A stretch of 64,000 nucleotides of DNA from Kocuria sp. (GCF_030530945.1 NZ_JAUMTZ010000003.1:109972-173971); one strand, 5' to 3'; counted from the first letter of the stretch, positions 35,461 through 45,265 are shown. Notes: generated from the letters alone by a model not told the origin. Made by a program: numbers and translations.

Positions 35461-37059
35461 ATGTGGACCCAATCCCTCGATGCCCTGGGCAGCCTGCCCC
35501 TGACCGCGCTCGTGGCCGCCGTGCCGATCGTCGTGTTCCTCGCGTGCATGATGCTCCTCAAGCTCACGGGCCTGAAGTCCGGCGTGGTCGCGCTGGTCGT
35601 GCAGGTGCTGGTGGCGCTGCTGGTGTTCAGGATGCCCGCCTCCGCCGTGGCGGGCGCGGGGCTGCTGGGTCTGCTGACCGCGCTGTGGCCGATCGCCTAC
35701 ATCATCATCATGGCGGTGTGGCTGTACCGGCTCAGCGTGCGCTCGGGCCGCTTCGACGTGATCCGCTCCTCGATCGCGAACGTCTCCGCGGACCAGCGCA
35801 TCCAGGTGCTGCTGATCGCCTTCGCGTTCGGGGCGTTCCTGGAGGGCGTTGCGGGGTTCGGGGTGCCCATCGCCATCTGCGCGGCGCTGCTCGTGCAGCT
35901 GGGCTTCCCGCCCCTGCGCGCCGCGGTGCTGTGCCTCGTGGCGAACGTGGCCGCGGGTGCGTACGGGGCCATCGGCGTGCCCGTCCTGGTGGGCGCGCAG
36001 GTGACGGGCATGGACGTCCAGGACCTCTCCCGTGCCCTGGTGGTCCTCCTGCAGCCGCTCACGTTCCTGGTGCCGTTCCTGCTGGTCTGGATGGTGGACG
36101 GCGTGCGCGGGCTGCGCGAGACCTGGCTTCCGGCGCTCGTGTCCGGCGCGGTGTTCTGCGTGGTGCAGGGCGGGCTGCTGTGGTTCATGGGTCCCGAGCT
36201 CGCGGACCTGGCCGCCGGGCTGCTGGCCATGGTCTCCCTGTTCGTGCTGTGCCGCGTGTGGGCCCCGCGGCACGTGTCCCGCGCCCCGGAGGCCCCCGAG
36301 ACCGCCGAGGCCGCGCACCCCGCTGGTGAGGTGGTCCGCGCGTGGAGCCCGTTCTACATCCTCACCATCGTGATCCTGCTCTGGTCCGTGCCCGCGGTGC
36401 AGGCCCTCTTCACCAAGGGCGCCCTGGGGTTCACCACGTTCAAGGTCCCCATGCCGGGGCTCACCGGCCACGTGACCACCGCCGCCGGGACCGTGGTGAA
36501 CGCCACCTGGAACTTCTCGATCCTCGGGGCCACGGGCACCGCCATCCTGATCGCCGTGCTCATCACGTTCTTCACCACCCCGCAGCTGCACGCCAGGGAG
36601 CTGCTGGAAGAGCTCTCCGGCGCCGTCAAGGCCCTGGGCCCGGCCATTGTGCTGATCGCGGTGATCCTGGTGCTGGCGAACATCGCCAACTACTCCGGCG
36701 GGTCCACGGCCATGGGCACCGCGCTCGCGGCGACCGGCCCCGTCTTCCCGCTCATCGCTCCGGTGATCGGCTGGATCGGCGTGTTCCTCACCGGTTCGGT
36801 GGTCAACAACAACACCCTGTTCGCGCCGCTGCAGGTGGCCACGGCCGAGGGGATCGGGGCGAGCCCCGCCCTGCTCGTGGGGACGAACACCGCCGGCGGC
36901 ACCACGGCCAAGGTGATCTCCCCGCAGTCCATCGCCATCGCGGCAGGTGCCGTGGGCCTCAACGGGCGCGAGGCGGAGATCATGCGCGGCTCGCTCTTCT
37001 ACAGCCTGGGGATGCTCGTCGTCATCTGCGTGTGGACGTTCGTGCTCGCCCTGGTCTGA
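35461..37059 (+). CDS. lctP: L-lactate permease
   Basis: A 532-residue membrane protein of the LldP/LctP family with about 13 hydrophobic segments. The family motif region FLEGVAGFGVPIAICAALLV lies near residue 122. NNNTLFAPLQ and TNTAGGTTAKVISPQSIAIA lie near the C-terminus. It moves L-lactate with protons or sodium. It is co-directional with and close behind ldh. Confidence 0.94.
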   Translation: MWTQSLDALGSLPLTALVAAVPIVVFLACMMLLKLTGLKSGVVALVVQVLVALLVFRMPASAVAGAGLLGLLTALWPIAYIIIMAVWLYRLSVRSGRFDVIRSSIANVSADQRIQVLLIAFAFGAFLEGVAGFGVPIAICAALLVQLGFPPLRAAVLCLVANVAAGAYGAIGVPVLVGAQVTGMDVQDLSRALVVLLQPLTFLVPFLLVWMVDGVRGLRETWLPALVSGAVFCVVQGGLLWFMGPELADLAAGLLAMVSLFVLCRVWAPRHVSRAPEAPETAEAAHPAGEVVRAWSPFYILTIVILLWSVPAVQALFTKGALGFTTFKVPMPGLTGHVTTAAGTVVNATWNFSILGATGTAILIAVLITFFTTPQLHARELLEELSGAVKALGPAIVLIAVILVLANIANYSGGSTAMGTALAATGPVFPLIAPVIGWIGVFLTGSVVNNNTLFAPLQVATAEGIGASPALLVGTNTAGGTTAKVISPQSIAIAAGAVGLNGREAEIMRGSLFYSLGMLVVICVWTFVLALV

Positions 37060-37075
37060 GTCCGCCCGGTCACGG

Positions 37076-37091
37076 GGGAGACGGTTCTCCC
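37076..37091 (+). terminator. probable terminator of the lactate operon
   Basis: GGGAGA (37076-37081) and TCTCCC (37086-37091) with a 4-nt loop, 17 nt after the permease stop. The stem is short. Confidence 0.45.
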
Positions 37092-37245
37092 TGGCAGGTG
37101 GCACCGGGCAGATGTTGACTGGAGGTCGAACACGAAGTGCGGCTGCTGCCCGGCGGCGTCGGCATGCTTCTGGGGCCACCACGCACGGTGGACCCCGGAG
37201 CGGCTGACGCCCTGCGCAGTACCAGCCGTGGACGAGGAGGACGAC

Positions 37246-38232
37246 ATGACCGATACCATGCGAGCCCTGCTGGCGGGACGCGGACCCCTGTGGGTCCTGG
37301 AGGATGTGCCCGTGCCCACCCCCGGGCCGGGAGAGGTGCTGGTGCGCAACCGCGCCGCGGCCGTGCAGAACGCGGACGTGCCCATGCTGGCGGAGAACGA
37401 TCCCACCTCCGGGGGAGACGGCACCGTGAAGGTGGCCGGCCACGAGTTCGCCGGGGAGGTCGCCGCGGTGGGATCGGGCGCTGGCGACTGGGCCGTCGGC
37501 GACGCCGTGATGGGGCTGTACCCGGGGTCATTTGCCCAGTACGTGGCCGTGGACCACCGCTTCGTCATGCCCCGCCCGGTGGGACTCCCTCCGGAGCGGG
37601 CGGTGGCACTGCCCACCGCCCTGCTCACGGAGTACGGCGCCCTGCTGGCAGCCGGTTTCACGGCCGGGCAGAGCGTGCTGGTCACGGGCGCCACCACCGG
37701 CATCGGCCTGGTGGGGGTGCAGATCGCCAGGGCGCTGGGCGCATCCACGGTGATCGGTACCACCCGCAGCGCGGGGAAGCGAGAGCTGCTGCTGTCCCTG
37801 GGCGTGGACACCGTGGTCGTCACCGCAGAGGAGGACATGACGAGCGCCGTCCTCGCAGCCACTCACGGGGACGGTGTGGACGTGGTCCTGGACCATGTGG
37901 CGGGCCAGACGTTCGCCCAGTCCCTTCCGGCCACGCGTCACGACGGTCACGTGGTGAACATCGGCCGGCTGGCCGGGCCGGAGTCCACCATTGACATTGA
38001 CGCCCTCTCCTTCCGCCACCTCACCGTGCACGGCGTGTCCTTCGGGTTCGCACGTGAGGAAACCCCGCGCATCATCGCGGGGCTGCGGGACACCGTGCTG
38101 CCTGCCGTGGCGCGCGGGGAGATCCGCCCCGTGATCGACTCCACCCTGCCCCTGGGCGACCCTGCACCGATCGTGGCGCGGATGACGTCCGCGGATCTTG
38201 CTGGCAAAGTGGTGGTGCTCGTCGACGAGTGA
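37246..38232 (+). CDS. quinone-oxidoreductase-type MDR dehydrogenase
   Basis: A 328-residue medium-chain reductase. The N-terminal GroES-like domain includes VAGHEFAGEVAAVGSGAGDW. The nucleotide-binding domain has VTGATTGIGLVGVQIARALGA near residue 147. The cysteine set of zinc alcohol dehydrogenases is absent, which suggests a zinc-free NADPH:quinone reductase-like enzyme. AGGAGG lies 6 nt before the ATG. It is followed by an SDR gene. Confidence 0.85.
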   Translation: MTDTMRALLAGRGPLWVLEDVPVPTPGPGEVLVRNRAAAVQNADVPMLAENDPTSGGDGTVKVAGHEFAGEVAAVGSGAGDWAVGDAVMGLYPGSFAQYVAVDHRFVMPRPVGLPPERAVALPTALLTEYGALLAAGFTAGQSVLVTGATTGIGLVGVQIARALGASTVIGTTRSAGKRELLLSLGVDTVVVTAEEDMTSAVLAATHGDGVDVVLDHVAGQTFAQSLPATRHDGHVVNIGRLAGPESTIDIDALSFRHLTVHGVSFGFAREETPRIIAGLRDTVLPAVARGEIRPVIDSTLPLGDPAPIVARMTSADLAGKVVVLVDE

Positions 38233-38278
38233 CCCGTCATCAGCGGACGCACTCTCATCCCTCGGAAGGAACCCACCC

Positions 38279-39232
38279 ATGACCCCGCAGGACCAGCAGC
38301 CCCTCCACTCCGGTTTCGACGCCACCACGGACGCGGACGGCGTTCTGGACGGGGTGGACCTCCACGGCAAGGTGGTCCTCGTGACCGGTGGCTCCTCCGG
38401 ACTGGGTGCCGAGACCGTGGCCGCCCTGGCCCGCGCGGGTGCCTCGGTGATCGCGCCGGTCCGCTCGGCGGGCTCGGTGACCCCCGCGGAGGGCGTCCGT
38501 GAGGTGCCGGGGCTGGACCTCGGGGACCTGGGCGCCGTCGCCGCCACGGCGGAGACCGTCCGCGGGATGACCGAGCACCTGGACGCCGTGATCGCCGCGG
38601 CCGGGATTATGGCCACACCCCTGCAGCGCATCGGACCGGGCTGGGAGAGCCAGTTCACGGTGAACCACCTGGGGCACTTCGCGCTGCTCACCCGCCTGTA
38701 CCCCCTGCTCGCGGCGCGGGGTGCGCGCGTGGTCACCTACAGCTCCGCCGGGCACCACCTCTCGGACGTGCACTGGGAGGACCTGCACTTCCTGCGCGGC
38801 TACGACAAGTGGCAGGCGTACGGCCAGTCCAAGACCGCCACCAGCCTGCTCGCCGTGGGCCTGGACCGGCGGGGCCGCGAGGACGGCGTGCGTGCCTTCG
38901 CAGTGCACCCGGGCGGGATCCTTACGGGCCTGCAGCGCCACCTCCCCCGCGAGGAGCAGGTGGCGCTGGGGTGGGTGGACGAGCACGGCGAGATCGCGGC
39001 CGAGGGTTTCAAGTCTCCCTCCCAGGGCGCGGCCACCGGGCTGTGGGCGGCCACCTCGCCCCAGCTGGAGGGCCGCGGGGGCCTGTACCTGGAGGACTGC
39101 GACGTCGCCCGGGTCGCCACGGGGGGCCGCGCCGTGGACGGCGGGGTGGCGCCGTACGCCGTGGACCCGAACGCCGCCGAGCAGCTGTGGCGGCTCTCCG
39201 CCGCGATGACGGCCAGCGACCTCCCGGCCTGA
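38279..39232 (+). CDS. short-chain dehydrogenase/reductase
   Basis: A 317-residue SDR. VVLVTGGSSGLGAE is the cofactor motif near residue 32. AAAGIM matches the NAG-like motif, YSSAG provides the catalytic Ser, and YGQSKTA provides the Tyr-x-x-x-Lys pair near residue 182. The C-terminal region resembles the retinol dehydrogenase/WW-oxidoreductase-like branch. GGAAGGA lies upstream of the ATG. The substrate is unknown. Confidence 0.88.
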   Translation: MTPQDQQPLHSGFDATTDADGVLDGVDLHGKVVLVTGGSSGLGAETVAALARAGASVIAPVRSAGSVTPAEGVREVPGLDLGDLGAVAATAETVRGMTEHLDAVIAAAGIMATPLQRIGPGWESQFTVNHLGHFALLTRLYPLLAARGARVVTYSSAGHHLSDVHWEDLHFLRGYDKWQAYGQSKTATSLLAVGLDRRGREDGVRAFAVHPGGILTGLQRHLPREEQVALGWVDEHGEIAAEGFKSPSQGAATGLWAATSPQLEGRGGLYLEDCDVARVATGGRAVDGGVAPYAVDPNAAEQLWRLSAAMTASDLPA

Positions 39233-39336
39233 ACCACTCCTGGTGCGCTCGTCCGCGGGGGCGGGTGCACCATGGAGGCGGATCCTCCTGTTCTGGAGAG
39301 CGGTCCACCGCCAGTCACCCGGAGGACAGGAGTCCC

Positions 39337-40332
39337 ATGCGTCTGATCACCACCGAAGAGCACGTGGTCCAGCCGGAGGTCGCCCGCGCCGGGGCGGCCG
39401 CGAACAGGGCCCTGAGCCCGCACTTCGCGGAGACCTACGATCCTTCCCACGGGCTCAGCGCGTCTCCCACCGTGGAGCAGCTCACGGACCTGGGGGAGGG
39501 CAGGATCGCGGACATGGACACCCACGGCATCGACACCCAGGTGGTGTCCGTGCTGGGGATCCAGTTCCTCCCCGGTGACGTGGCGCTGGAGCTGTCCCGC
39601 GCTGCCAACGACCGTCTGGGTGCCGCCGTCCGCGAGCACCCGGGCCGCTTCGCGGCGTTCGCGGCGGTGCCCACCACCGCCGGGGGAGCCGTGGCCGCGG
39701 ACGAGCTCTCCCGCGCCGTGGGCGAGCTGGGCGCGGTGGGTTCCATGGTCTTCGGCCGCACCGGCACGGACTTCCTGGACGCGCCCGCGCTGGAGCCCGT
39801 GCTCGCGGCCTCCGAGCGCCTGGGGGTGCCCGTGTACCTGCACCCCACCCCGCCGCCGCGCGGGATCAGCGACCTCGCCTACGCGGGCCTGGACCCCCTG
39901 GTCTCCGCACGGTTCGAGACCGCCGGGTGGGGCTGGCACCTGGAGACGGGCGTGCACTTCGTGCACATGGTCCTCTCCGGTGTCTTCGACCGCCACCCGG
40001 ACCTGCAGGTGGTGCTGGGCCACTGGGGTGAGACCGCCCCGTTCTTCATGGAGCGCTTCGACGAGATGTTCCCGCAGGAGCTCACCCGCCTGGAGCGGCC
40101 CGTGTCCGAGTACTTCCGGAGCAACCTGTACATCACCCCCAGCGGGATGTGGAGCGCGGCCCAGCTGAGGTTCTGCCGCGAGCTGGTGGGCGTGGACCGC
40201 ATGATCTTCTCCGTGGACTACCCGTTCATCCCGCACGAGGGCGCCCGCGAGTTCCTGGAGGCCGCGGACCTCACGCCCCAGGACCGGGAGAAGTTCGCCC
40301 ACGGCAACGCGGAGCGCCTCCTGGGTCTGTGA
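39337..40332 (+). CDS. amidohydrolase-2 family protein, gamma-resorcylate decarboxylase-like
   Basis: A 331-residue TIM-barrel metal enzyme. The N-terminal Glu-x-His metal motif reads TTEEHVVQPE as in resorcylate-type decarboxylases, replacing the usual HxH. The other metal and catalytic positions are His in VYLHPTPPP, His in GHWGE, and Asp in FSVDYPF. A non-oxidative aromatic acid decarboxylase or related hydrolase is likely, and the true substrate is not known. GGAGGACAGG precedes the ATG. Confidence 0.83.
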   Translation: MRLITTEEHVVQPEVARAGAAANRALSPHFAETYDPSHGLSASPTVEQLTDLGEGRIADMDTHGIDTQVVSVLGIQFLPGDVALELSRAANDRLGAAVREHPGRFAAFAAVPTTAGGAVAADELSRAVGELGAVGSMVFGRTGTDFLDAPALEPVLAASERLGVPVYLHPTPPPRGISDLAYAGLDPLVSARFETAGWGWHLETGVHFVHMVLSGVFDRHPDLQVVLGHWGETAPFFMERFDEMFPQELTRLERPVSEYFRSNLYITPSGMWSAAQLRFCRELVGVDRMIFSVDYPFIPHEGAREFLEAADLTPQDREKFAHGNAERLLGL

Positions 40333-40425
40333 CCCGCCCCAGGGCCTTGCGCACCACCACGTGACGTCCCGTTCGCCCCGGACCGCGTCCGCGTTCCGGT
40401 TTCCACCACTTCCGGGGGTACTCCC

Positions 40426-41139
40426 GTGCTCGACTCACCCGAGGCGTTCCTGGCCGCCTGCTCCATCGATCCCGCGGTGCACGCGCTGCGCCCGGACTAC
40501 CGCGCCCTGCTCATGGTGGTGGAGGGCCTGGACGCGGGCGCGGCCTCCGCGGTGGCGGACGAGATGATCGCCCGTGCCGAGACGCACGCCCGTGACCTGA
40601 TGGCGGAGACCCCCGTGGAGGAGCTGCCCCACATCGCCGCGTGGCGCGAGGCGTACCGGGCGTTCGGGGCCAAGCCGCAGCGCACGCGCAACAGCCTGGA
40701 GGCTCTCACCCGCCGCGCCGAGGGCGGGCTGCCACGGGTCAATGCGCTCACGGACATCTACAACGCGGTCTCCGTGCTCCACCAGATTCCGCTGGGCGGT
40801 GAGGACGTGGCCCTGTACCAGGGCCCGGCGCGCCTGGTCCGCGCCACGGGAGACGAGCCGTTCGACACGAGCGCCCACGGCGAGGACGTCGTGGAGCACC
40901 CGGACGCCGGCGAGGTGGTCTGGCGGGACGATGCCGGGGTCACCTGCCGCCGGTGGAACTGGCGCCAGGGCCGACGCACCGCGCTCTCGGACGGGACCCG
41001 TTCCGCGCTGTTCATCATGGACGCCCTCGCCCCGGTGGACGACGCCGCCCTGGCCGCCGCCGCGGACGAGCTCGCCGCCGCACTGGCCACCCTGGGCGAG
41101 GGGGTCACGGTGTCCCGCAGGGTGCTGGGCGCCGACTGA
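40426..41139 (+). CDS. B3/B4 domain protein
   Basis: A 237-residue protein resembling the B3/B4 domain of the phenylalanyl-tRNA synthetase beta chain. Typical features are AWREAYRAFGAKPQRTRNSLEAL and LPRVNALTDIYNAVSVLHQIP, where the Arg/Asn residues shape the pocket. Stand-alone versions may edit or bind mischarged tRNA or amino acids, but the role is not settled. The GTG start is tentative. Confidence 0.78.
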   Translation: MLDSPEAFLAACSIDPAVHALRPDYRALLMVVEGLDAGAASAVADEMIARAETHARDLMAETPVEELPHIAAWREAYRAFGAKPQRTRNSLEALTRRAEGGLPRVNALTDIYNAVSVLHQIPLGGEDVALYQGPARLVRATGDEPFDTSAHGEDVVEHPDAGEVVWRDDAGVTCRRWNWRQGRRTALSDGTRSALFIMDALAPVDDAALAAAADELAAALATLGEGVTVSRRVLGAD

Positions 41140-41212
41140 GTCCGGGGGCGGTCCGCGCGGACGGTGGTGCCGGGAGGGACCCCGCCCCGCGGCGTCGTCG
41201 GCCGGTGGTGGC

Positions 41213-41965
41213 TCAGGCGAGGTAGAAGGCGGCGGCGTTGTCCCAGAGCACGGCCGCGACCTGCTCGGGCTCCAGCGCGTCGACGACTGCCGTGAAGTCC
41301 TCGTCACGGAAGGGCCGCCGCGCACGGGTGGAGGGCAGGTCGGTGCCCACCATGAGGGCGGTGGGATCCACCGCCACGATCTGCCGGATCGCGCTCACGG
41401 GGTCCAGGTGCACGCGCCCGAAACCGGTGGCCTTGACCTTCACCCCCTGCTCCACGAGCCGCAGCAGCCCGGGCAGACCGTCCTCGTGCATCCCCAGGTG
41501 GTCGATGCTCACGGCGGGCAGCGCGGCGATCCGGCGCGAGAGGTCCTCGTCGATGGTGCTCGCGTCGATGTAGAGCTCGGTGTGCCACCCGGCCAGGCGG
41601 TGCACGCGGCGGGCCAGGCGGTCGAGGTCCTCCAGCGCCGCCGAGCCGCCGCGGGCCACGTTGAAGCGCACGGCACGCACACCCGCCTCGTGCAGGCGCT
41701 GGATCTCGGCGTCGTCGGTGTCCGCGGGGATCTGTGTGACGCCCACGTAGGACGGGCCGAGCGCGGCGAGCGCGTCCACCAGGTATCCCTGGTCGAAGGC
41801 CTGGAACGAGCCGGAGACCACGGCCCCGCCCCTGATGTTCAGCCCCTCGATGCGCCGCTGGTAGTCGGCCACGGTGAACGGGTCGGGCATGAACCCGTTG
41901 TTCTCCACGAGCGGGTGGGCGGGGTCGACGATGTGCAGGTGGGCGTCGAAGACGGGCTGGTTCAC
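41213..41965 (-). CDS. amidohydrolase family protein
   Basis: A 250-residue TIM-barrel hydrolase. The HxH motif is in FDAHLHIVDP at the N-terminus. A metal-ligand His is in SIDHLGM, and the late Asp is in MVGTDLPST. AGGAG precedes the GTG start, which overlaps the stop of the upstream MFS gene (GTGA). It is the third gene of a coupled set with the DUF2087 and MFS genes. It resembles dicarboxylate-lactone or 2-pyrone-type hydrolases, without firm assignment. Confidence 0.83.
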   Translation of the reverse strand: MNQPVFDAHLHIVDPAHPLVENNGFMPDPFTVADYQRRIEGLNIRGGAVVSGSFQAFDQGYLVDALAALGPSYVGVTQIPADTDDAEIQRLHEAGVRAVRFNVARGGSAALEDLDRLARRVHRLAGWHTELYIDASTIDEDLSRRIAALPAVSIDHLGMHEDGLPGLLRLVEQGVKVKATGFGRVHLDPVSAIRQIVAVDPTALMVGTDLPSTRARRPFRDEDFTAVVDALEPEQVAAVLWDNAAAFYLA

Positions 41966-43140
41966 GATGGGACTCCTCGGGGTGCTGCGGTGGGAAGGAG
42001 CACCCGGACGACGGCGCCCGCCACGGCCAGGGCGCCCGCTGCCGCGAGCGCGAGCACCGCGTGCTGTGCTCCGAACGCGCCGCCCACCGCATAGCCCGCG
42101 AGCAGGCAGCACGTCACGGTCCAACGGTACGCGGCCCACCCGCGGGCCTGCTCGGTGAGCGGCAGGGCCGTGAGCAGGGTGCGGGAGACGGCGGCGTTGA
42201 ACGCACCGTTGGCGGCGCCGCCCACGAGGAACAGCGCCGCCCCCGGGCCGAAGCCCGGCAGCGCCAGGGCGAGCACCAGGAAGACGGTTCCCATGGTGGC
42301 CGCCCCGCAGACCAGGAGCGTGGTCCGGTGCCCGCGGCTCCGCCCGGCCAGCTGTCCGCCCACCACGACACCCGCTCCCCACAGCCCCCACGCGGACCCC
42401 ACGGCCGCGGGGGACCACTGGGCGGGGCCGGTGAGCACGAAGACCCCCACGACCCCCTCCACGGAGGTGGCGAACACCGTCCAGACCAGGAGCAGCAGAC
42501 CCGCCGGGCCGAACGCGCCAGGCTGCGCGAGGCGCCGGAAGCCCAGTAACACACCGCGTTGCGGGGAGGGGTCCAGGACCACGGGTGCGCGCCGCGTGAC
42601 CGCGAGGGCCGCGAGGGCCAGCACCGTGAACGTGGCCGCGTTGGCGCACAGCAGCGGGGCGATGCCGTTCACGCCGAAGGCGATCCCGCCCAGCGCCGCG
42701 CCGCAGGCCTGGGACAGGCCGTTGACCGTGGCCAGGTGGCCCCCGGTCCTTGCGTGGTCCTGGCTGTGCTGGGCCACCAGTTTGTTCCCCACGGGCCCGG
42801 TCACGGCGGACACCGCGCTCGCACCCGCCACGCAGGCCACGACCACGGGGTCGGACGCGGTGACCGCCATGAGCAGGAAGAGCCCGCCCTGCACGAGCAG
42901 GGAGGCCGGCCACCACCACCAGCGCAGGGACCGGTCCGCGAGGACGCCCCCGAACAGGCCGAGCGCCACGGCGGGCAGTGCCTGCGCCAGCAGGATCGCC
43001 GCGAGCAGCCGCGGCGCGCCCGCCTCCGCCGCCCGCAGGGAGAAGGCGATGGCGGCGACGTCGTCCCCGCAGGCCGAGAGGAGCAGGCCCGCGAGCAGCA
43101 CCGTCAGCCGCGGGTTCACATGTCTCTGCGCGGTTCTCAC
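41962..43140 (-). CDS. MFS transporter
   Basis: A 392-residue major facilitator with about 12 hydrophobic segments and a short loop 2-3 (ALGLFGGVLADRSLR), like enterobactin-exporter-type MFS proteins. The GTG start overlaps the stop of the DUF2087 gene (GTGA at 43137-43140), and its end overlaps the amidohydrolase start in the same way. The substrate is unknown. Confidence 0.85.
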   Translation of the reverse strand: MRTAQRHVNPRLTVLLAGLLLSACGDDVAAIAFSLRAAEAGAPRLLAAILLAQALPAVALGLFGGVLADRSLRWWWWPASLLVQGGLFLLMAVTASDPVVVACVAGASAVSAVTGPVGNKLVAQHSQDHARTGGHLATVNGLSQACGAALGGIAFGVNGIAPLLCANAATFTVLALAALAVTRRAPVVLDPSPQRGVLLGFRRLAQPGAFGPAGLLLLVWTVFATSVEGVVGVFVLTGPAQWSPAAVGSAWGLWGAGVVVGGQLAGRSRGHRTTLLVCGAATMGTVFLVLALALPGFGPGAALFLVGGAANGAFNAAVSRTLLTALPLTEQARGWAAYRWTVTCCLLAGYAVGGAFGAQHAVLALAAAGALAVAGAVVRVLLPTAAPRGVPS

Positions 43141-43727
43141 GGGTTGTCACGCCGCAGGTGGGCGGGCAGCCACACGGCCTCCCACGCGGGGATCTCCTGG
43201 CGGGTGTTGCGGTCCCGGGCGGGGGCCTCCGCGGGCAGCCAGTAGCGGCCCGTCTCCCGCTGCAGGTACCCGTACTCCACCAGTTCGCGGCGCCAGAACG
43301 CCCAGTCGTCCACGACGCCGCGCAGCACCTCGTTCACCTCGGGTTCCCGGTACGTGCGCCCCGGGTGGAAGAGGGCCACGAGGTGGAGCAGCACGAACAC
43401 CCGGGCCCGGCGCCGCGCGGGGACGGAGACCACCCGCCCGTTCCGCACGAACCGCTGGAGGGTGCGGCGGTACTCGGCGTGGGCGCGGTGCCACTCGTCG
43501 GAGTGGCCCGTTGTCGCCGTGGTCTCGGGGGAGGGGTGCGTGGGGTCCTGGACGTCGGGACCGGGGGTGGCCGTCGCTCCCGCGGGCGAGGGCGCGGAGT
43601 CCTGCGGTGGGGGCGCGGCGGCGCCGTCCCGCTCGCGCAGCAGGTCCGCGCGGGCCGCGGTGTAGGGCTGACCGGTGGCGCGCATGCGGGCGCGGACCAG
43701 GTCTTTGAAGTCGCTGTGACGGGTCAT
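43137..43727 (-). CDS. DUF2087 domain protein
   Basis: A 196-residue protein. The N-terminal 40 residues (DFKDLVRARMRATGQPYTAARADLL) form a short helical region often seen in small actinobacterial proteins. A low-complexity Pro/Ala/Thr linker follows. The C-terminal DUF2087 domain (about 110-175) has VFVLLHLVALFHPGRTYRE and EVNEVLRGVVDDWAFWRREL, a winged-helix-like regulator fold. It leads the coupled set and may regulate it. Confidence 0.72.
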   Translation of the reverse strand: MTRHSDFKDLVRARMRATGQPYTAARADLLRERDGAAAPPPQDSAPSPAGATATPGPDVQDPTHPSPETTATTGHSDEWHRAHAEYRRTLQRFVRNGRVVSVPARRRARVFVLLHLVALFHPGRTYREPEVNEVLRGVVDDWAFWRRELVEYGYLQRETGRYWLPAEAPARDRNTRQEIPAWEAVWLPAHLRRDNP

Positions 43728-43939
43728 CTCGTACCTCGGCCGCGCAGCGCACCCCCAGCATGACCACCCGGCCGGACGAGGACCGACAACTCTGCACCGC
43801 CCGAGGATTCCCTCCCCTTCGCCGCTGCGCGGGAGCTGGGGTCCGGGCGCAGGCTGGGCGCTGGGCGCGCCGTCTGAGGAGAGTATGCCACACGGTGTGA
43901 CGTGCACCGCAACACACGGTGCCACAACAGCACCTAGCG

Positions 43940-45265
43940 CTACCGGCCGCTCTCGTCCTGGCGCTGCAGATCGGACAGCTTTTCCCCGAGCCGCTGCTGC
44001 TCCTCCTCCGAGATCTCGATCCCGCTGGTGCGCTGCGCGTCCCGTGCCAGATCCGGGGCCATGGACTCGCCCAGCTGCTCAGCGGGGAGGTTGGACCCGT
44101 CCACGGCCTGCACCAGGGCGTCCGCGTGGCGGGTGGTCCAGCGCTCGTGGGGGTCCAGCCCGTGGAGGACCAGGGCGCGGATCCTGTCCCTCCGGCGGCC
44201 CTCGGCGCTGATTCCGGTGCGCCCGTTCACCAGCCAGGTGCCCAGCAGCACCGCCACGAACAGCACCCCGAGCCAGCCGATCACGGGGAACACCCTGTTC
44301 ACCAGGGCCGTGAAGGGCAGGAAGCTCAGCGCGAAGCCCACCAGGGTGACTGCCGCGAACACCCAGCGGTGCGCCGCGGGGCGCGGGGCGGACAGGCGCC
44401 TGCCCAGGGAGTAGAAGACGCCCAGCGACGTGCTGAAGATCATCAGGTAGGTCCCCACGGACGCCACGACACCCAGGACGGGGTTGATGGAGTCGATCAG
44501 AGCGAGGGTGGGCAGGTCCGCGTCGTGAACGGTGCGGATGCTCAGCAGCAGTGCCACGGTCATGAGCAGGAGCAGCCCGCTGAAGATCAGCCCTCCCAGG
44601 AAACCTCCCCACCCGGCGGCCCGGGGACTCCAGTTGGAGCCGCCGATGATGATGGCCATGGCGATGCCGCTGAACATGGACAGCCCCGTGTAGTTCACGG
44701 TGGCCAGGAACCAGTTGCCCAGGGCGGGCTGGCCGTGCTCCAGCGCGAAGTCGTGGACGCCCTGCAGCGTGCCGTCGAAGGTGACGAAGGAGTAGACCAC
44801 CGCGCACAGCAGCAGGACGATCATCAGCGGGGTGATCCCGCCGATCAGGTTGCTCACGCGGTCCGTGTCCAGCATCCCGGCCAGGAGCACCAGGACCACC
44901 ATCAGGGCGGCGCCCACCCACAGGGGCAGCCCGAACTGCTGGTGCAGGTTGGACCCGGCGCCGGCCAGCATCACGAAACCCACGCAGAACTGCGCCACGG
45001 AGAGCCCGTAGTCCATGAACCGGGCCACCACCATGGACGTGATGGAGTGGAAGACCTTGCCGTGGGACTGCGCCCGGAAGTAGCTGCCGTACTGCAGGAT
45101 CGCCATGGCCGTCAGGGGCATCACCAGGAGGTTGACCACCGCTCCCGCCACGCCTCACCAGCCGTAGGAGACGTAGTACTGCAGCATCTCCTGGCCGGAG
45201 GCGAACCCCGCGCCCACGGTGACCCCGAAGTATGCCAGGCCGATCATCAGGACCCGTCGAAACAT
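43940..45265 (-). pseudogene. YkvI-like membrane transporter gene interrupted by TGA
   Basis: The frame starts with MFRRVLMIGLAYFGVTVGAG (YkvI/SLC6-like start, GAGFASGQE), then meets TGA at 45155-45157. It continues in the same frame for 405 codons: AVVNLLVMPLTAMAILQYGS, ten or so hydrophobic helices, and a long charged cytoplasmic tail. The TGA stands where this family normally has a residue between Gly/Trp and Gly, most simply a former TGG (Trp). Options are a nonsense mutation, a sequencing error, or recoding, since the genome has a selenocysteine system. Confidence 0.7.

Noticed and set aside
34438..37443. Open frame of 1001 codons on the minus strand opposite ldh and the lactate permease
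   Set aside because: It is a His/Gly/Arg-rich shadow frame caused by high GC. The plus-strand genes have clear family motifs.
41966..43150. Extension of the amidohydrolase frame into a 645-codon protein
   Set aside because: The extra N-terminal part is the MFS gene read in another frame. The GTG at 41965 has a ribosome site and matches the family start.
45108..45157. Selenocysteine insertion in the YkvI-like gene as an accepted annotation
   Set aside because: The hairpin is weak and the family has an ordinary residue there. A nonsense change of Trp is more economical, so the gene is listed as a pseudogene and the alternative only as a finding.
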